This document shows, piece by piece, positions 41,641-51,230 of a stretch of 64,000 bases of DNA. Source of the DNA: CALBPI01 sp039814545 (lineage in GTDB: Bacteria; Pseudomonadota; Gammaproteobacteria; Steroidobacterales; Woeseiaceae); assembly GCA_039814545.1 (NCBI GenBank), contig JBCCBB010000004.1, positions 1 to 64,000 of the forward strand, given 5' to 3'. The first letter of the stretch is position 1, and each line of letters starts with the position of its first letter. The notes beneath the pieces were generated by a model that saw only the letters and a list, made by a program, of their open reading frames with translations, did not search any database and was not told where the DNA came from. A program made the translations under genes and the position numbers.

Positions 41641-42396
41641 ATGTCGGATCGCGATACGCCAAGCCACCTGGTGCACGTGCCACAACACGTGGCCGTCATC
41701 ATGGACGGCAACGGTCGCTGGGCGCGACGGCGTGGTTTGCCCCGTCATCTGGGTCACCGCGCCGGTGTCAAGGCGGTGCGCGCGACCGTGCGTCGTTGCG
41801 GCGAGCTCGGCGTTGACTACCTGACCCTGTTCGCATTCTCGAGCGAAAACTGGTCGCGACCGCGCGACGAAGTCGTGGGCCTCATGAAGTTGTTCCTCGA
41901 CGCGCTGCAGCGAGAAGTTGCTGAGTTGCATGAGAACAAGGTCCGCCTGCGGTTCATTGGTGACCTGTCACGATTGTCGGACCGTCTGCGGCGCGGGATG
42001 CAGGACGCCGAGCGGCTTACCCGGGATAACACGGGTCTGTCGCTGCAGGTCGCTGTCGGCTTTGGCGGACGGTGGGATATCGTCGAGGCGGCTCGCGAGC
42101 TGGCCGAACGCGCCCGATCGGGCACGCTCGATCCCGCGGAACTCAACGAGCAGCACGTCAGCGATAGCTTGTCGCTCTCGGGCTGCCCTGACCCTGATCT
42201 CATGATCCGCACGGGCGGTGAGCAGCGCATCAGCAATTTCTTACTCTGGCACGCGGCGTACGCCGAGCTGTTCTTTTGCGACACGCTGTGGCCCGATTTC
42301 GATACGGACGCGCTGGAACAGGCGCTGACGTGGTTCGGCAGTCGCGAGCGGCGCTTTGGCCGCGTGGAGACGCTTCCGAAAGAAGAGGCCAGTTGA
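41641..42396 (+). CDS. uppS: Undecaprenyl diphosphate synthase
   Basis: This 251-residue cis-prenyltransferase adds eight isopentenyl units to farnesyl diphosphate to make the lipid carrier for peptidoglycan and O-antigen. Catalytic VIMDGNGRWARRR (Asp and Asn/Arg) lies near the N-terminus, FSSENWSRP in the middle, and MIRTGGEQRISNFLLW with AELFFCDTLWPDF at the C-terminal side. It needs IPP, yet the MEP genes usually found near here are missing. Confidence 0.97.
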   Translation: MSDRDTPSHLVHVPQHVAVIMDGNGRWARRRGLPRHLGHRAGVKAVRATVRRCGELGVDYLTLFAFSSENWSRPRDEVVGLMKLFLDALQREVAELHENKVRLRFIGDLSRLSDRLRRGMQDAERLTRDNTGLSLQVAVGFGGRWDIVEAARELAERARSGTLDPAELNEQHVSDSLSLSGCPDPDLMIRTGGEQRISNFLLWHAAYAELFFCDTLWPDFDTDALEQALTWFGSRERRFGRVETLPKEEAS

Positions 42397-42397
42397 C

Positions 42398-43210
42398 GTG
42401 CTGCGCGCTCGCTTCATCACCGCCGTTTGCGCGCTGGCGGCCATCTTCCTGGTGCTCTTCGTGCTGCCACCTGTCGTGGTCTCGCCGGTGATTCTTCTCG
42501 TCATCACGGGTGCGGCCTGGGAATGGTCCCGGCTTGCGGGGCTAGAGTCAGCGCTGCCGCGTGCCACTTACATCCTGGCTATCGCGGCCATGACGGCCGT
42601 GGCATCAATTACCTGGCCCAGCGCGACCTTCGGACCGCTGCTGGTTGCCGCAGGCATCTGGTGGTTGATCGCCTTTGTGCTTGTGGTGCGCTACCCCGTC
42701 AAGGTGCCTAGCGCCCTGGTCTTGCTCGGCGGACCGCTGACACTGGTACCGGCAGGGTTCGCGCTCATCGCGCTGACGCGCAACGACATGTTGTCCACGT
42801 TGGACGGCGCGAGCCTGTTGTTATTTGTGCTCGTGACAATATGGGGCGCCGATGTCGGTGCCTACTTCGCGGGCCGTGCTTTGGGCAAACGCAAACTCGC
42901 ACCACACGTCAGCCCCAACAAGACCTGGGAGGGGGTGTTCGGCGGGCTCGCGCTTGTGGCCCTCATCGGCGTTGTCGGAGCGTGGATCACGGGGCTCGCG
43001 TGGTTCCGCCTCGTACCCCTGTGCATGGCCGTGGCGGCCATTTCGATCGTGGGTGACCTGACCGTGAGCCTGTTCAAGCGTGAGGCCGGAATTAAGGACT
43101 CGGGCACCCTGTTCCCCGGGCACGGCGGCATACTGGACCGCATAGACAGCATCGCAGCGGGTACGCCGTTGTTCGTGGCGGGCATCTACCTCGGGCATGG
43201 ACCATGGTAG
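42398..43210 (+). CDS. cdsA: Phosphatidate cytidylyltransferase CdsA
   Basis: This protein has 270 residues from the GTG at 42398, two bases after the uppS stop; an ATG at 42356 would overlap uppS by 41 bases. It has about eight membrane segments. The C-terminal CDS signature, with GDLTVSLFKREAGIKDSG, LFPGHGGILDRIDS and its metal-binding Asp residues, is complete. It makes CDP-diacylglycerol from CTP and phosphatidate, the branch point of phospholipid synthesis. The next gene downstream is rseP, with no dxr between them. Confidence 0.95.
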   Translation: MLRARFITAVCALAAIFLVLFVLPPVVVSPVILLVITGAAWEWSRLAGLESALPRATYILAIAAMTAVASITWPSATFGPLLVAAGIWWLIAFVLVVRYPVKVPSALVLLGGPLTLVPAGFALIALTRNDMLSTLDGASLLLFVLVTIWGADVGAYFAGRALGKRKLAPHVSPNKTWEGVFGGLALVALIGVVGAWITGLAWFRLVPLCMAVAAISIVGDLTVSLFKREAGIKDSGTLFPGHGGILDRIDSIAAGTPLFVAGIYLGHGPW

Positions 43211-43349
43211 TCGCGGGCGCTGACTTAAGCCCACGGGGCCCCTCGTGTATCGTTTCTGACTGCATTGAGATGCCAGCGGCCCGGGAACGATGGGTGCCGG
43301 GCATGGTCTGTAACGTCGGTGACGTGCCGAGCGCGCGGAGGGGCCACGA

Positions 43350-44723
43350 ATGACAGTACTAGGCTATGTGTTTGCGCTGATCCTGACGATCAGTCTGCTC
43401 GTTGCTGTGCACGAATTCGGGCATTTCATCGTGGCGCGCTGGTGCGGCATCAAGGTGCTGCGTTTTTCGATCGGTTTCGGAAAGCCCATCTGGCGCTATC
43501 AGCGTGACCCCGACGACACCGAGTACTGCATCAGCGTGCTACCGCTGGGTGGTTACGTCAAAATGCTGGACGAGCGCGAGGGCAACGTCTCGGCGCGTGA
43601 TGCCGGTCGAAGTTTTAACGCTCAGCCTGTCTGGCAACGTATTGCCGTTCTACTCGCCGGACCCGCGTTCAATTTCATTTTTGCGATCGCCGCCTACTGG
43701 TTGATCCTCGTGCTCGGGACGATGGTCACACGGCCCGTGGTTGGCGAGGTCGCGCCGGGTTCGCCGGCCGACGTCGCAGGCCTTCAGTACGGCGATGTTA
43801 TCGCGTCCGTTGGCGGCCGTTCGATCGAGAGCTGGCAGGGCGGCCTGCAGGTGCTCGTTGACGAACTGGTCGACGATGCTCAGATCCCGCTGACGATCGA
43901 CCGTGAAGGTGAGGCCAGCTTTGACACCATGCTCGTGGCCAGCGCCGAAACGGCGCGCTTGAGCGAGCCCGGCAAATTGTTCGAGGGTCTCGGGTTCGGG
44001 GTCTGGTCGCCGCGCCCGATTATTGGTGAAGTGACCCCCGATACGCCGGCCGCAGCGGCCGGAATCCAGACGGGCGATCGCGTCCTCACGGTAGACGGAG
44101 AAGCGGTGACGACCTGGAATCAGGTGGTACAACGCATTCGCGCCGCGGGCGAGTCGTCGCTTCAGATCAGCCTGGAGCGCGGCGATCAGGTCGTCGATGT
44201 GTCGGTGACACCGCGCCTCGTCGACACCGAAGAGGGTCGCGTGGCCAGGATCGGTGCTGCCAATTTTGTGGGCCCGGATTCCCAGCCAAAAAACCTCTAC
44301 GTCGAGAAGCGCCTCGGTGCGGTCGACGCCTTTCCTGCTGCGGTTGTAAAGACGGGTGAGCTAACGATGTTCACCCTCGAGATGTTCGGCCGCATGATCA
44401 CTGGCTCCGTGTCGACCAAAAACATCTCGGGCCCGATAAACATCGCCGAGTACGCCGGCTTCACCTTGAGCCGCGGATTCGTCGACTTTCTGGATTTTCT
44501 GGCGCTGGTCAGCGTCAGCCTGGGTGTCCTTAATCTGCTGCCCGTGCCGATGCTCGACGGTGGACAGATTGTCTATCAGTCCGTTGAGGGCATCACGGGA
44601 CGCCCGCTCTCCGAGCGTCTGCAAATGCTCGGCCACCAGGTCGGCCTGTTCCTACTTGTCGGGGTCATGAGCCTCGCCTTCTACAACGATATCGCCCGCG
44701 TCGTCGAACGTTTTCTGAGCTGA
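43350..44723 (+). CDS. rseP: Site-2 protease RseP
   Basis: This 457-residue intramembrane metalloprotease has its zinc motif HEFGH at residues 21-25 in the first membrane segment and the distal Asp in NLLPVPMLDGGQIVY. Two PDZ domains lie between (starting GEVAPGSPADVAGLQYGD and GEVTPDTPAAAAGIQTGD). RseP cleaves anti-sigma-E factor RseA after DegS and removes signal-peptide remnants. The 139-base gap upstream contains no gene. bamA starts 11 bases downstream. Confidence 0.96.
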   Translation: MTVLGYVFALILTISLLVAVHEFGHFIVARWCGIKVLRFSIGFGKPIWRYQRDPDDTEYCISVLPLGGYVKMLDEREGNVSARDAGRSFNAQPVWQRIAVLLAGPAFNFIFAIAAYWLILVLGTMVTRPVVGEVAPGSPADVAGLQYGDVIASVGGRSIESWQGGLQVLVDELVDDAQIPLTIDREGEASFDTMLVASAETARLSEPGKLFEGLGFGVWSPRPIIGEVTPDTPAAAAGIQTGDRVLTVDGEAVTTWNQVVQRIRAAGESSLQISLERGDQVVDVSVTPRLVDTEEGRVARIGAANFVGPDSQPKNLYVEKRLGAVDAFPAAVVKTGELTMFTLEMFGRMITGSVSTKNISGPINIAEYAGFTLSRGFVDFLDFLALVSVSLGVLNLLPVPMLDGGQIVYQSVEGITGRPLSERLQMLGHQVGLFLLVGVMSLAFYNDIARVVERFLS

Positions 44724-44734
44724 TCGCCATAACC

Positions 44735-47203
44735 ATGCACACCGAATCCCGAGCCGTTATTCCGGCCCATCGTTTCGCTGGCCTACGCCACCGCCTGCTG
44801 TGGCTCCTGGCGCCGGTCCTGATGCTTGTAGCCACCACGGCGGACGCCTTCGAAGCATTCGAAGTGCGGAATTTTCGTGTGGAGGGGCTGCAGCGCATTG
44901 CGGAAGGTACCGTGTACAACTACCTGCCCGTAAACATTGGCGACGTGGTCGATGAGGTTCGAGCCCGCGAGGCCATTCGCGCTTTGTACAGCGGCGGTGA
45001 CGGCCTTTTCGACACCGTGGAATTGCGCCGCGATGGCAACACGCTCGTTATTGTCGTCGCGGAGCGCCCGTCGATTGAGAGCTTCTCGATTGAGGGCAAT
45101 AAGGACATCAAGACTGAAGACCTCATGGACTCGCTGCGCTCCGTGGGTCTCGCGCGCGGCAAGACCTTTGACCGCTCGGTGCTCGACGAGGTCACCCAGT
45201 TCCTCGTCGACCAGTACTACAGCCGTGGCAAGTACGGCGTCGCTGTCGAGGCCGACGTCGAGGAACGCCCGAACAACGCGGTCGCCATCAACATTGATGT
45301 GAACGAGGGCGAGCGCGCGCGCATTCGTCAGATCAACGTGATCGGCAACACCATCTTCAACGACGAAGAGCTCGTTGGTCAGTTTGAGCTCAAGACGCCC
45401 AATTGGTTGTCGTGGCTGCGCCAGGACGACCGTTACTCACGCGAAGCGCTAACCGGTGACCTGGAGACGCTGTCGAGCTACTACCTCGATCGCGGCTATG
45501 CCGACTTCCGCGTGACCTCGACGCAGGTCGCAATCTCGCCGGACCGAAAGGACGTATTCATCACGGTCAATGTGTCCGAAGGCGACGTCTACAAAATTAA
45601 CGACATCAAGATTGCCGGCAAGCTCGTGGTTGAGGAAGAGCTGCTCATGCAGCTGGTGCTCACCAAGCCGGGTGACATCTTCAACCAGCGCATGCTGACT
45701 CAGACGACGGAGCTCATGACGCTGCGACTTGGCGCAGATGGCTACGCGGATGCCGAAATCGAATTTGCGCCCGAGCTCGATCGCGACGGCAAGACCGTCG
45801 ACGTCACGATCTTCGTCGAACCCAACAACCGCATCTACGTTCGCAACATCAACTTTGACGGCATCGACCAGGTCAACGACGAAGTGCTACGCCGCGAGGT
45901 GCGCCAGATGGAAGGCGCCTACCTCTCGAACCAGCTGCTGGACCGTTCGAAGATCCGCCTGCAACGTTTGCCTTACCTTGAGACGGTCGATTTCGACACC
46001 GTGCCGGTGCCGGGCGTCAATGACCAGGTCGATATCGTGTTCGACATCGAGTACGGCCTGCCGGGTCAGTTTGGTGGTGGTTTGGGTTACTCAGAAACTC
46101 AGAAGCTGCTGCTCAACGGTAACTTCACGCACACAAACTTCATGGGCACGGGCAACCGTGTCAGTGCCGATATCAATTCCAGCCGGTTCCAGAATCTCTA
46201 CAGCCTGTCCTACACAGATCCTTACGTGACGATGGACGGCGTGCGCCGCACCGTGTCGTTGTCGTACCGGGATTTTGAGCAGTTCAATGACTCTTCGTCC
46301 GATCTTTCGACGGAGACCCTGACGGCGGCATTGGAGTACAGCTATCCGCTGTCGGAATTCCAGAGCGTTAGCCTGGGCGTGGCGCTGCAGCGTGCGCGAC
46401 TGGTCGCGTCGGAGAGTGACCAGGGACAGTTCTCGACGCAGCAGGCCATTGACTGGATCAGGCAGAACGGTGACGCGAACATCACAGAGATCGAGGACCC
46501 ATTCTTCGGCAACCTGACCGTGTACACGAGCGAATTCGATACCTACGAGCTCATCGCGGGCTGGGGCTTTGACAGCCGCAACCGAGCGCTCTTCGCGGAC
46601 AGGGGCTCGCGCCACCGCCTGTCGTTTGCTTACGCGGTCCCGGGTTCAGATGTTGAGTACTGGACCTTCCGTTACGACGGGGTCAAGCTCGTGCCGCTTT
46701 GGGGCCAGTGGACGCTGTCTTTCTCCGCGGATCTCGCGTTTGGTGAAGGTCTCGGAGCCACAACGGCATTGCCGCCCTACAAGCTGTTCCGTACGGGCGG
46801 CCCAGGATCTGTGCGCGGCTTCCGCGAGTTTGACCTGGGTCCGCGTGACAGTTTTGGGCGCCCTTATGGCGGCAACGTGCTCGTGACCGGCCAGGCTGAG
46901 TTGTTCCTGCCGATGCCTGAGCGCTTCCGTGGACGCGGTCGCGCCGCCCTGTTTTACGACGTCGGCAACGTGTTCAGTAACGGGGAAATTCAGTTTACGG
47001 ACCGCCTCGGTGCGGACCTGATCGACTACAGTTTCGATGCAGATCAGCTCAAGCAATCGGTCGGCGTGGCCGTCGAATGGCTCGCGCCGCTCGGTCTGTT
47101 CCGTTTCAGCTACGCGTACCCGCTCAACGAGTTTGGCGGCAACGACCGCATTTTCGGCGACGACGTGGAGCGCTTTCAGTTTACAATTGGACAAGCTTTC
47201 TGA
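44735..47203 (+). CDS. bamA: Outer membrane protein assembly factor BamA
   Basis: This 822-residue protein has a signal peptide (LLWLLAPVLMLVATTADA), five POTRA domains (~residues 40-435; the first begins FEVRNFRVEGLQRI) and a 16-strand barrel. Lid-loop motif VRGFREF and the C-terminal aromatic FQFTIGQAF end the chain as expected. BamA inserts beta-barrel proteins into the outer membrane and would be required for the large barrel encoded at 14255-20209. Next to it is skp, its periplasmic chaperone partner. Confidence 0.97.
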   Translation: MHTESRAVIPAHRFAGLRHRLLWLLAPVLMLVATTADAFEAFEVRNFRVEGLQRIAEGTVYNYLPVNIGDVVDEVRAREAIRALYSGGDGLFDTVELRRDGNTLVIVVAERPSIESFSIEGNKDIKTEDLMDSLRSVGLARGKTFDRSVLDEVTQFLVDQYYSRGKYGVAVEADVEERPNNAVAINIDVNEGERARIRQINVIGNTIFNDEELVGQFELKTPNWLSWLRQDDRYSREALTGDLETLSSYYLDRGYADFRVTSTQVAISPDRKDVFITVNVSEGDVYKINDIKIAGKLVVEEELLMQLVLTKPGDIFNQRMLTQTTELMTLRLGADGYADAEIEFAPELDRDGKTVDVTIFVEPNNRIYVRNINFDGIDQVNDEVLRREVRQMEGAYLSNQLLDRSKIRLQRLPYLETVDFDTVPVPGVNDQVDIVFDIEYGLPGQFGGGLGYSETQKLLLNGNFTHTNFMGTGNRVSADINSSRFQNLYSLSYTDPYVTMDGVRRTVSLSYRDFEQFNDSSSDLSTETLTAALEYSYPLSEFQSVSLGVALQRARLVASESDQGQFSTQQAIDWIRQNGDANITEIEDPFFGNLTVYTSEFDTYELIAGWGFDSRNRALFADRGSRHRLSFAYAVPGSDVEYWTFRYDGVKLVPLWGQWTLSFSADLAFGEGLGATTALPPYKLFRTGGPGSVRGFREFDLGPRDSFGRPYGGNVLVTGQAELFLPMPERFRGRGRAALFYDVGNVFSNGEIQFTDRLGADLIDYSFDADQLKQSVGVAVEWLAPLGLFRFSYAYPLNEFGGNDRIFGDDVERFQFTIGQAF

Positions 47204-47216
47204 GGGAAATCACACC

Positions 47217-47762
47217 ATGTTCGACCTGACTCATCGCACCCGGCTTCTGTTTGCAGCGCTGCTGCTGGCAGCGCTCGGTGTATCGCCCGTGGCGTCGGCG
47301 CAGGAACTCAAGATAGGCGTCGTCAACGTACAGGCGTTGTTGCAGCAGGCGCCGCAGACCAAGGCCTCGCTCGAAGCCCTGCAGGAGGAGTTCGCACCGC
47401 GGGAGCGCACGGTACTCGCCAAGCAGAAAGAGCTCGAAGAACTTAGCGAGAAAGCACAACGCGACCTCGCGGTGATGGGCGAAGAAGAACGCCGCAGCAT
47501 GGAGCGCCAGCTGCGCGACGGCCGCCGCGACCTCGAGCGCCTGCAGGCGGAGTTCGTTGAGGAGAGCAACCTGCGCCGCAATGAAGAGCTGGCCAAGCTC
47601 CAGCGCGTTTTGTTGCAGCAGGTGGACACCTACGCACGTGAGAATGGCTACGACATCATTTTCGGTGACGGTGTCATCTTCGCGAGCGGACGCACCAATA
47701 TCACGCGCGCTGTACTCGACAAGCTCACGTCTGACTTTGAGACCGCGGCTGGCGGCGACTGA
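47217..47762 (+). CDS. skp: Periplasmic chaperone Skp (OmpH family)
   Basis: This 181-residue protein starts at ATG 47217, with GAGGG upstream. The signal peptide ends PVASAQ, then the strand KIGVVNVQALLQQAPQ and a long highly charged coiled coil (~residues 50-130), the tentacles of the trimeric jellyfish-shaped chaperone, end in the core strand DIIFGDGVIFASGRTNIT. It holds unfolded outer-membrane proteins for BamA. Confidence 0.93.
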   Translation: MFDLTHRTRLLFAALLLAALGVSPVASAQELKIGVVNVQALLQQAPQTKASLEALQEEFAPRERTVLAKQKELEELSEKAQRDLAVMGEEERRSMERQLRDGRRDLERLQAEFVEESNLRRNEELAKLQRVLLQQVDTYARENGYDIIFGDGVIFASGRTNITRAVLDKLTSDFETAAGGD

Positions 47763-47775
47763 TTCCGGCCCTGCC

Positions 47776-48810
47776 GTGACCGAGCTGTGTGTCGGTGATC
47801 TCGCGGTGCAGTTTGGCTGCGAGGTTCAGGGCGATCCAGCGACCCGGGTCTCCCGCGTCGCCACCCTTGCGAACGCCGATGCGGCGTCGCTCGCGTTTCT
47901 CGCCAATCCGAGCTATCGGCAGCAGCTCGCGTCGACGGCGGCCGCCGCCGTCGTAGTCGCTGAAGCGGACGCCGATGCGGTGCCGTCCACAGCGATTATC
48001 GCGACCGACCCTTACCTCACGTATGCCCGCATGGCCGGGGTCTTGTACCCCGCCGCAGCGGCGCAACCCGGGATTGGGCCTGGTGCGCAGGTCGACGCCA
48101 CGGCGAGTGTCGATCCCAGCGCCGAAATTGGCCCCAATGCTGTCATTGGTGCGGGGTCTGTCATCGCTGCGCACGTGGTGATCGGAGCCGGGACGGTGGT
48201 CGGTCGTCATTCGAAGATTGGCGAGGCCACGCGGCTCGCGCCCAACGTCACCATCATGGATGACGTTGTTATGGGTGTGCGCTGTGTCGTGCACTCGGGC
48301 GCGGTCATTGGCAGCGACGGCTTCGGAATTGCCCGCGGCCCGGCCGGTTGGGAGCGCGTTCCGCAGGTCGGAGGCGTGATCATCGGCGACGACGTCGACG
48401 TGGGCGCTTCGACGAGCATCGACCGGGGCGCCATCGAGCCCACGTGCATCGGCAACGGCGTCAAGCTCGATAACCAGATCCAGATCGGCCACAACACGGT
48501 CATTGGTGAGCACACCGTGATGGCCGGCATGGTGGGCATTGCCGGTTCCACGACCATTGGCGCCAATTGCGCCTTCGGTGGCAATAGCGGCACCACGGGG
48601 CACCTCAGCATCGCAGATGGCGTTATCATTACGGCGCGCTGTACGGTCACGGGCGACATCGACGCGCCCGGCACCTTCGGTGGAGTATTCCCTCACGAGG
48701 ACATCCGCTCGCACCAGCGCAACGTGGCCCGCTACCGCCAGCTCGATAAGCTTGCGCGCCGTTTGTCGGCGCTCGAGAAGCGCCTGAAGCACAACGAGAA
48801 CACAGAATGA
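47776..48810 (+). CDS. lpxD: UDP-3-O-(3-hydroxyacyl)glucosamine N-acyltransferase LpxD
   Basis: This 344-residue enzyme starts at a GTG 13 bases after skp; a longer in-frame extension would overlap skp. An N-terminal uridine-binding domain is followed by left-handed beta-helix hexapeptide repeats with the catalytic-His segment in NQIQIGHNTVIGEH and a C-terminal helix. It adds the second acyl chain in lipid A synthesis. It overlaps fabZ by 4 bases. Confidence 0.95.
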   Translation: MTELCVGDLAVQFGCEVQGDPATRVSRVATLANADAASLAFLANPSYRQQLASTAAAAVVVAEADADAVPSTAIIATDPYLTYARMAGVLYPAAAAQPGIGPGAQVDATASVDPSAEIGPNAVIGAGSVIAAHVVIGAGTVVGRHSKIGEATRLAPNVTIMDDVVMGVRCVVHSGAVIGSDGFGIARGPAGWERVPQVGGVIIGDDVDVGASTSIDRGAIEPTCIGNGVKLDNQIQIGHNTVIGEHTVMAGMVGIAGSTTIGANCAFGGNSGTTGHLSIADGVIITARCTVTGDIDAPGTFGGVFPHEDIRSHQRNVARYRQLDKLARRLSALEKRLKHNENTE

Positions 48811-49268
48811 GCGAGATCAATTTCGCCGACCAGCTCGACATTCGAAAGATCATGTCGCTGATCCCGCACCGCTACCCGTTTTTGCTCATCGACCGCGTAT
48901 TGTCGTGCGAGCCCGGCGAGTCGGTTGTGGCCCTCAAGAACGTCACGTTCAATGAGCCTTTCTTCCAGGGGCACTTCCCAGGCCGGCCCGTCATGCCCGG
49001 CGTACTCATTATTGAGGCGCTCGCGCAGGCAACCGGCATCCTGGCATTCGCCACGGTCGGCGAGGGTCCCGGCGAGGGACGCCTCTATTACTTCGTGGGT
49101 ATTGACAAGGCGCGCTTCCGCCAGCCCGTCGAGCCCGGTGATCAACTTCGCCTGGAGGCGAAACTGATCCGGCGCATTCGCTCCGTGTGGCGGTTTGAGG
49201 CCACGGCCTGGGTTGGCGACACCAAAGTCGCCTCGGCCGAGCTCATGTGCGCACCCGGCGAGGCCTGA
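48807..49268 (+). CDS. fabZ: 3-hydroxyacyl-ACP dehydratase FabZ
   Basis: This 153-residue hot-dog-fold dehydratase has IPHRYPFLLIDRVL and FFQGHFPGRPVMPGVLIIEA, containing the catalytic His and Glu. It dehydrates 3-hydroxyacyl-ACP in fatty-acid elongation, competing with LpxA and LpxD for the same acyl-ACP, which explains the conserved clustering. Confidence 0.96.
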   Translation: MSEINFADQLDIRKIMSLIPHRYPFLLIDRVLSCEPGESVVALKNVTFNEPFFQGHFPGRPVMPGVLIIEALAQATGILAFATVGEGPGEGRLYYFVGIDKARFRQPVEPGDQLRLEAKLIRRIRSVWRFEATAWVGDTKVASAELMCAPGEA

Positions 49269-49271
49269 TCC

Positions 49272-50048
49272 GTGACAGGCATTCACCCGACGGCGATCGT
49301 CGACGACAGCGCCGTCATTGCCCATGACGCTACGATCGGGCCTTACGCGATTATCGGCGCCGACGTCACGATCGGTTCGGGCACCTTGGTTGATGCCCAT
49401 GTCGTCGTGCGTGGCCCCACCGAGATCGGGCGTGACAACCGCCTCTATCCGTTTTCTTCGATCGGCGACGATCCGCAGGACAAAAAATACGCTGACGAGC
49501 CCACGAAGCTCATCATCGGTGACCGCAATACCATCCGCGAGTACTGCACGATCAACCGCGGCACCGTGCAGGATGAGGGCGTTACGCGTATCGGCAACGA
49601 CAACTGGATCATGTCCTACGTGCACATCGCCCACGACTGCATCGTTGGTGACCACTGCATCCTGGCCAACAACGCGACGCTCGCCGGTCACGTCAAGCTG
49701 GGCGACTGGGTGATCATGGGTGGCTACGCGGGTATCCACCAGTTTTGCCAGATTGGCGCACATGCCTTCCTCGGGATGTACGCGGCCATCGGCAAGGACG
49801 TACCCGCCTATGTCATGGTCATGGGCAGCCCAGCTGCGGCCCGGGGCATCAATGCCGAGGGTCTCAAGCGGCGCGAATTCACGTCCGAGCAGATCCGTAA
49901 CATCAAGACGGCCTACAAGATCGTGTATCGCGAAGGCCTGCGGCTCGAAGAGGCCGTGGAAAAGCTGCGTACGCTGGCGCCCGAGCAGGCCGAAATTCTA
50001 CCCATGCTTGAGTCGATTGAGCGTTCGGAGCGCAGCATTGTTCGCTGA
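49272..50048 (+). CDS. lpxA: UDP-N-acetylglucosamine acyltransferase LpxA
   Basis: This 258-residue enzyme starts at a GTG and reads MTGIHPTAIVDDSAVI. Regular hexapeptide repeats form the beta-helix, and the catalytic-His region is MSYVHIAHDCIVGDHC. GGYAGIHQFCQIGAHAF and the C-terminal helical part (IKTAYKIVYREGL) are typical. It performs the first acylation of lipid A synthesis. The length is close to E. coli (262). Confidence 0.96.
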   Translation: MTGIHPTAIVDDSAVIAHDATIGPYAIIGADVTIGSGTLVDAHVVVRGPTEIGRDNRLYPFSSIGDDPQDKKYADEPTKLIIGDRNTIREYCTINRGTVQDEGVTRIGNDNWIMSYVHIAHDCIVGDHCILANNATLAGHVKLGDWVIMGGYAGIHQFCQIGAHAFLGMYAAIGKDVPAYVMVMGSPAAARGINAEGLKRREFTSEQIRNIKTAYKIVYREGLRLEEAVEKLRTLAPEQAEILPMLESIERSERSIVR

Positions 50049-50087
50049 GCTCGGCGGGACCGGGACGCCTGTCACGGCGCGCTGACC

Positions 50088-51230
50088 GTGCGCGTCGGTC
50101 TCGTTGCGGGCGAAGTGTCAGGCGATCTGCTCGGCGGCGGTCTGATTGAAGCCATCCGTGCACGCCACCCAGACGCACAGTTCGAGGGTGTCGGTGGCGA
50201 TACGATGCGCGCGGCCGGCATGGACTGCTGGTACGACGCCGAGGCGCTGGCCGTCATGGGACTGACTGAGGTGTTGGCCCACTTGCCGCGTCTGTTGCGG
50301 CTGCGCCGGGATCTGGTCCGTCGCTGGACGGCACAGCCGCCCGATGTGTTGGTCGGGATCGACGCGCCCGATTTCAACCTGGGACTTGAACTCAAGTTAC
50401 GGCGCCGCGGCGTACGCACGGTGCACTACGTGAGCCCGTCCGTCTGGGCCTGGCGCCAGCGCCGCGTGCGCAAGGTGCGGCGCGCCTGCGACCGGGTGTT
50501 GTGTCTGTTGCCGTTCGAACCGGCGTTCTACGCCGACCATGGCGTACCGGCGGACTTTGTCGGGCACCCCCTGGCTCAGCGCATTTCGCCCGAGTCCGAT
50601 ACGACTGCGGCCAGGGCTGCGTTGTCGATCGCGGGGGACGGCCCCGTTCTGGCCGTCCTGCCGGGCAGTCGGCTCGGTGAGATTGGCCGACTCGGCGCGG
50701 ATTTTGCGGCCGCGGCCCAGCAATTCAGCGCCGCTCACCCGGGCGCAACGGTGCTGGTGCCGTTGGCGACCGAGGCTGGTGCGGACGTCTTCCGTGCGCT
50801 TGTCGCCGACCTGGGCATTGGTGATACATTCAGGATCAGCGTCGGCGACTCGCGGGCCTGCATGGCGGCCTGTGACCTGTTACTCATGGCCTCGGGTACC
50901 GCAACACTTGAAGGCCTGCTGCACGGTCGCCCCATGGTGGTGGCGTACCGGCTCGCCGCCTCGACCCACCGCATCGTGACGGCCCTGAACCTCGTGAAAC
51001 TCAAACACTTCTCACTGCCGAACCTGCTCACACCCGAGCCGCTCGTCACGGAGGTGTTGCAGGACGACGTCACGCCCGAACGCCTCGCCAATGAATTGAG
51101 CGCACTGGTGGCGTCACCCGAACGTGCATCGGCAATGCGTGACGCGTTTCACGAGGTGCACACGGTGCTCGCGCGCAACGCGGATGAACGTGCTGCCGAG
51201 CTCGTGCTGGCGACGGCCAAACCCGGATGA
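50088..51230 (+). CDS. lpxB: Lipid-A-disaccharide synthase LpxB
   Basis: This 380-residue GT19 glycosyltransferase starts at GTG 50088 (MRVGLVAGEVSGDLLGG), 39 bases after lpxA. Conserved segments are VLVGIDAPDFNLGLE, HYVSPSVWAWRQRR and, in the donor-binding half, LLMASGTATLEGLL. It joins 2,3-diacylglucosamine-1-phosphate with UDP-diacylglucosamine. It overlaps rnhB by 4 bases. Confidence 0.96.
   Translation: MRVGLVAGEVSGDLLGGGLIEAIRARHPDAQFEGVGGDTMRAAGMDCWYDAEALAVMGLTEVLAHLPRLLRLRRDLVRRWTAQPPDVLVGIDAPDFNLGLELKLRRRGVRTVHYVSPSVWAWRQRRVRKVRRACDRVLCLLPFEPAFYADHGVPADFVGHPLAQRISPESDTTAARAALSIAGDGPVLAVLPGSRLGEIGRLGADFAAAAQQFSAAHPGATVLVPLATEAGADVFRALVADLGIGDTFRISVGDSRACMAACDLLLMASGTATLEGLLHGRPMVVAYRLAASTHRIVTALNLVKLKHFSLPNLLTPEPLVTEVLQDDVTPERLANELSALVASPERASAMRDAFHEVHTVLARNADERAAELVLATAKPG

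Noticed and set aside
43211..43349. Sigma-E promoter before rseP
   Set aside because: A TCTGA resembling the sigma-E -10 is present, but no GAACTT-like -35 lies at the required distance.
47557..47775. N-terminal extension of LpxD
   Set aside because: It overlaps the skp coding sequence in another frame; the GTG at 47776 gives the family length.
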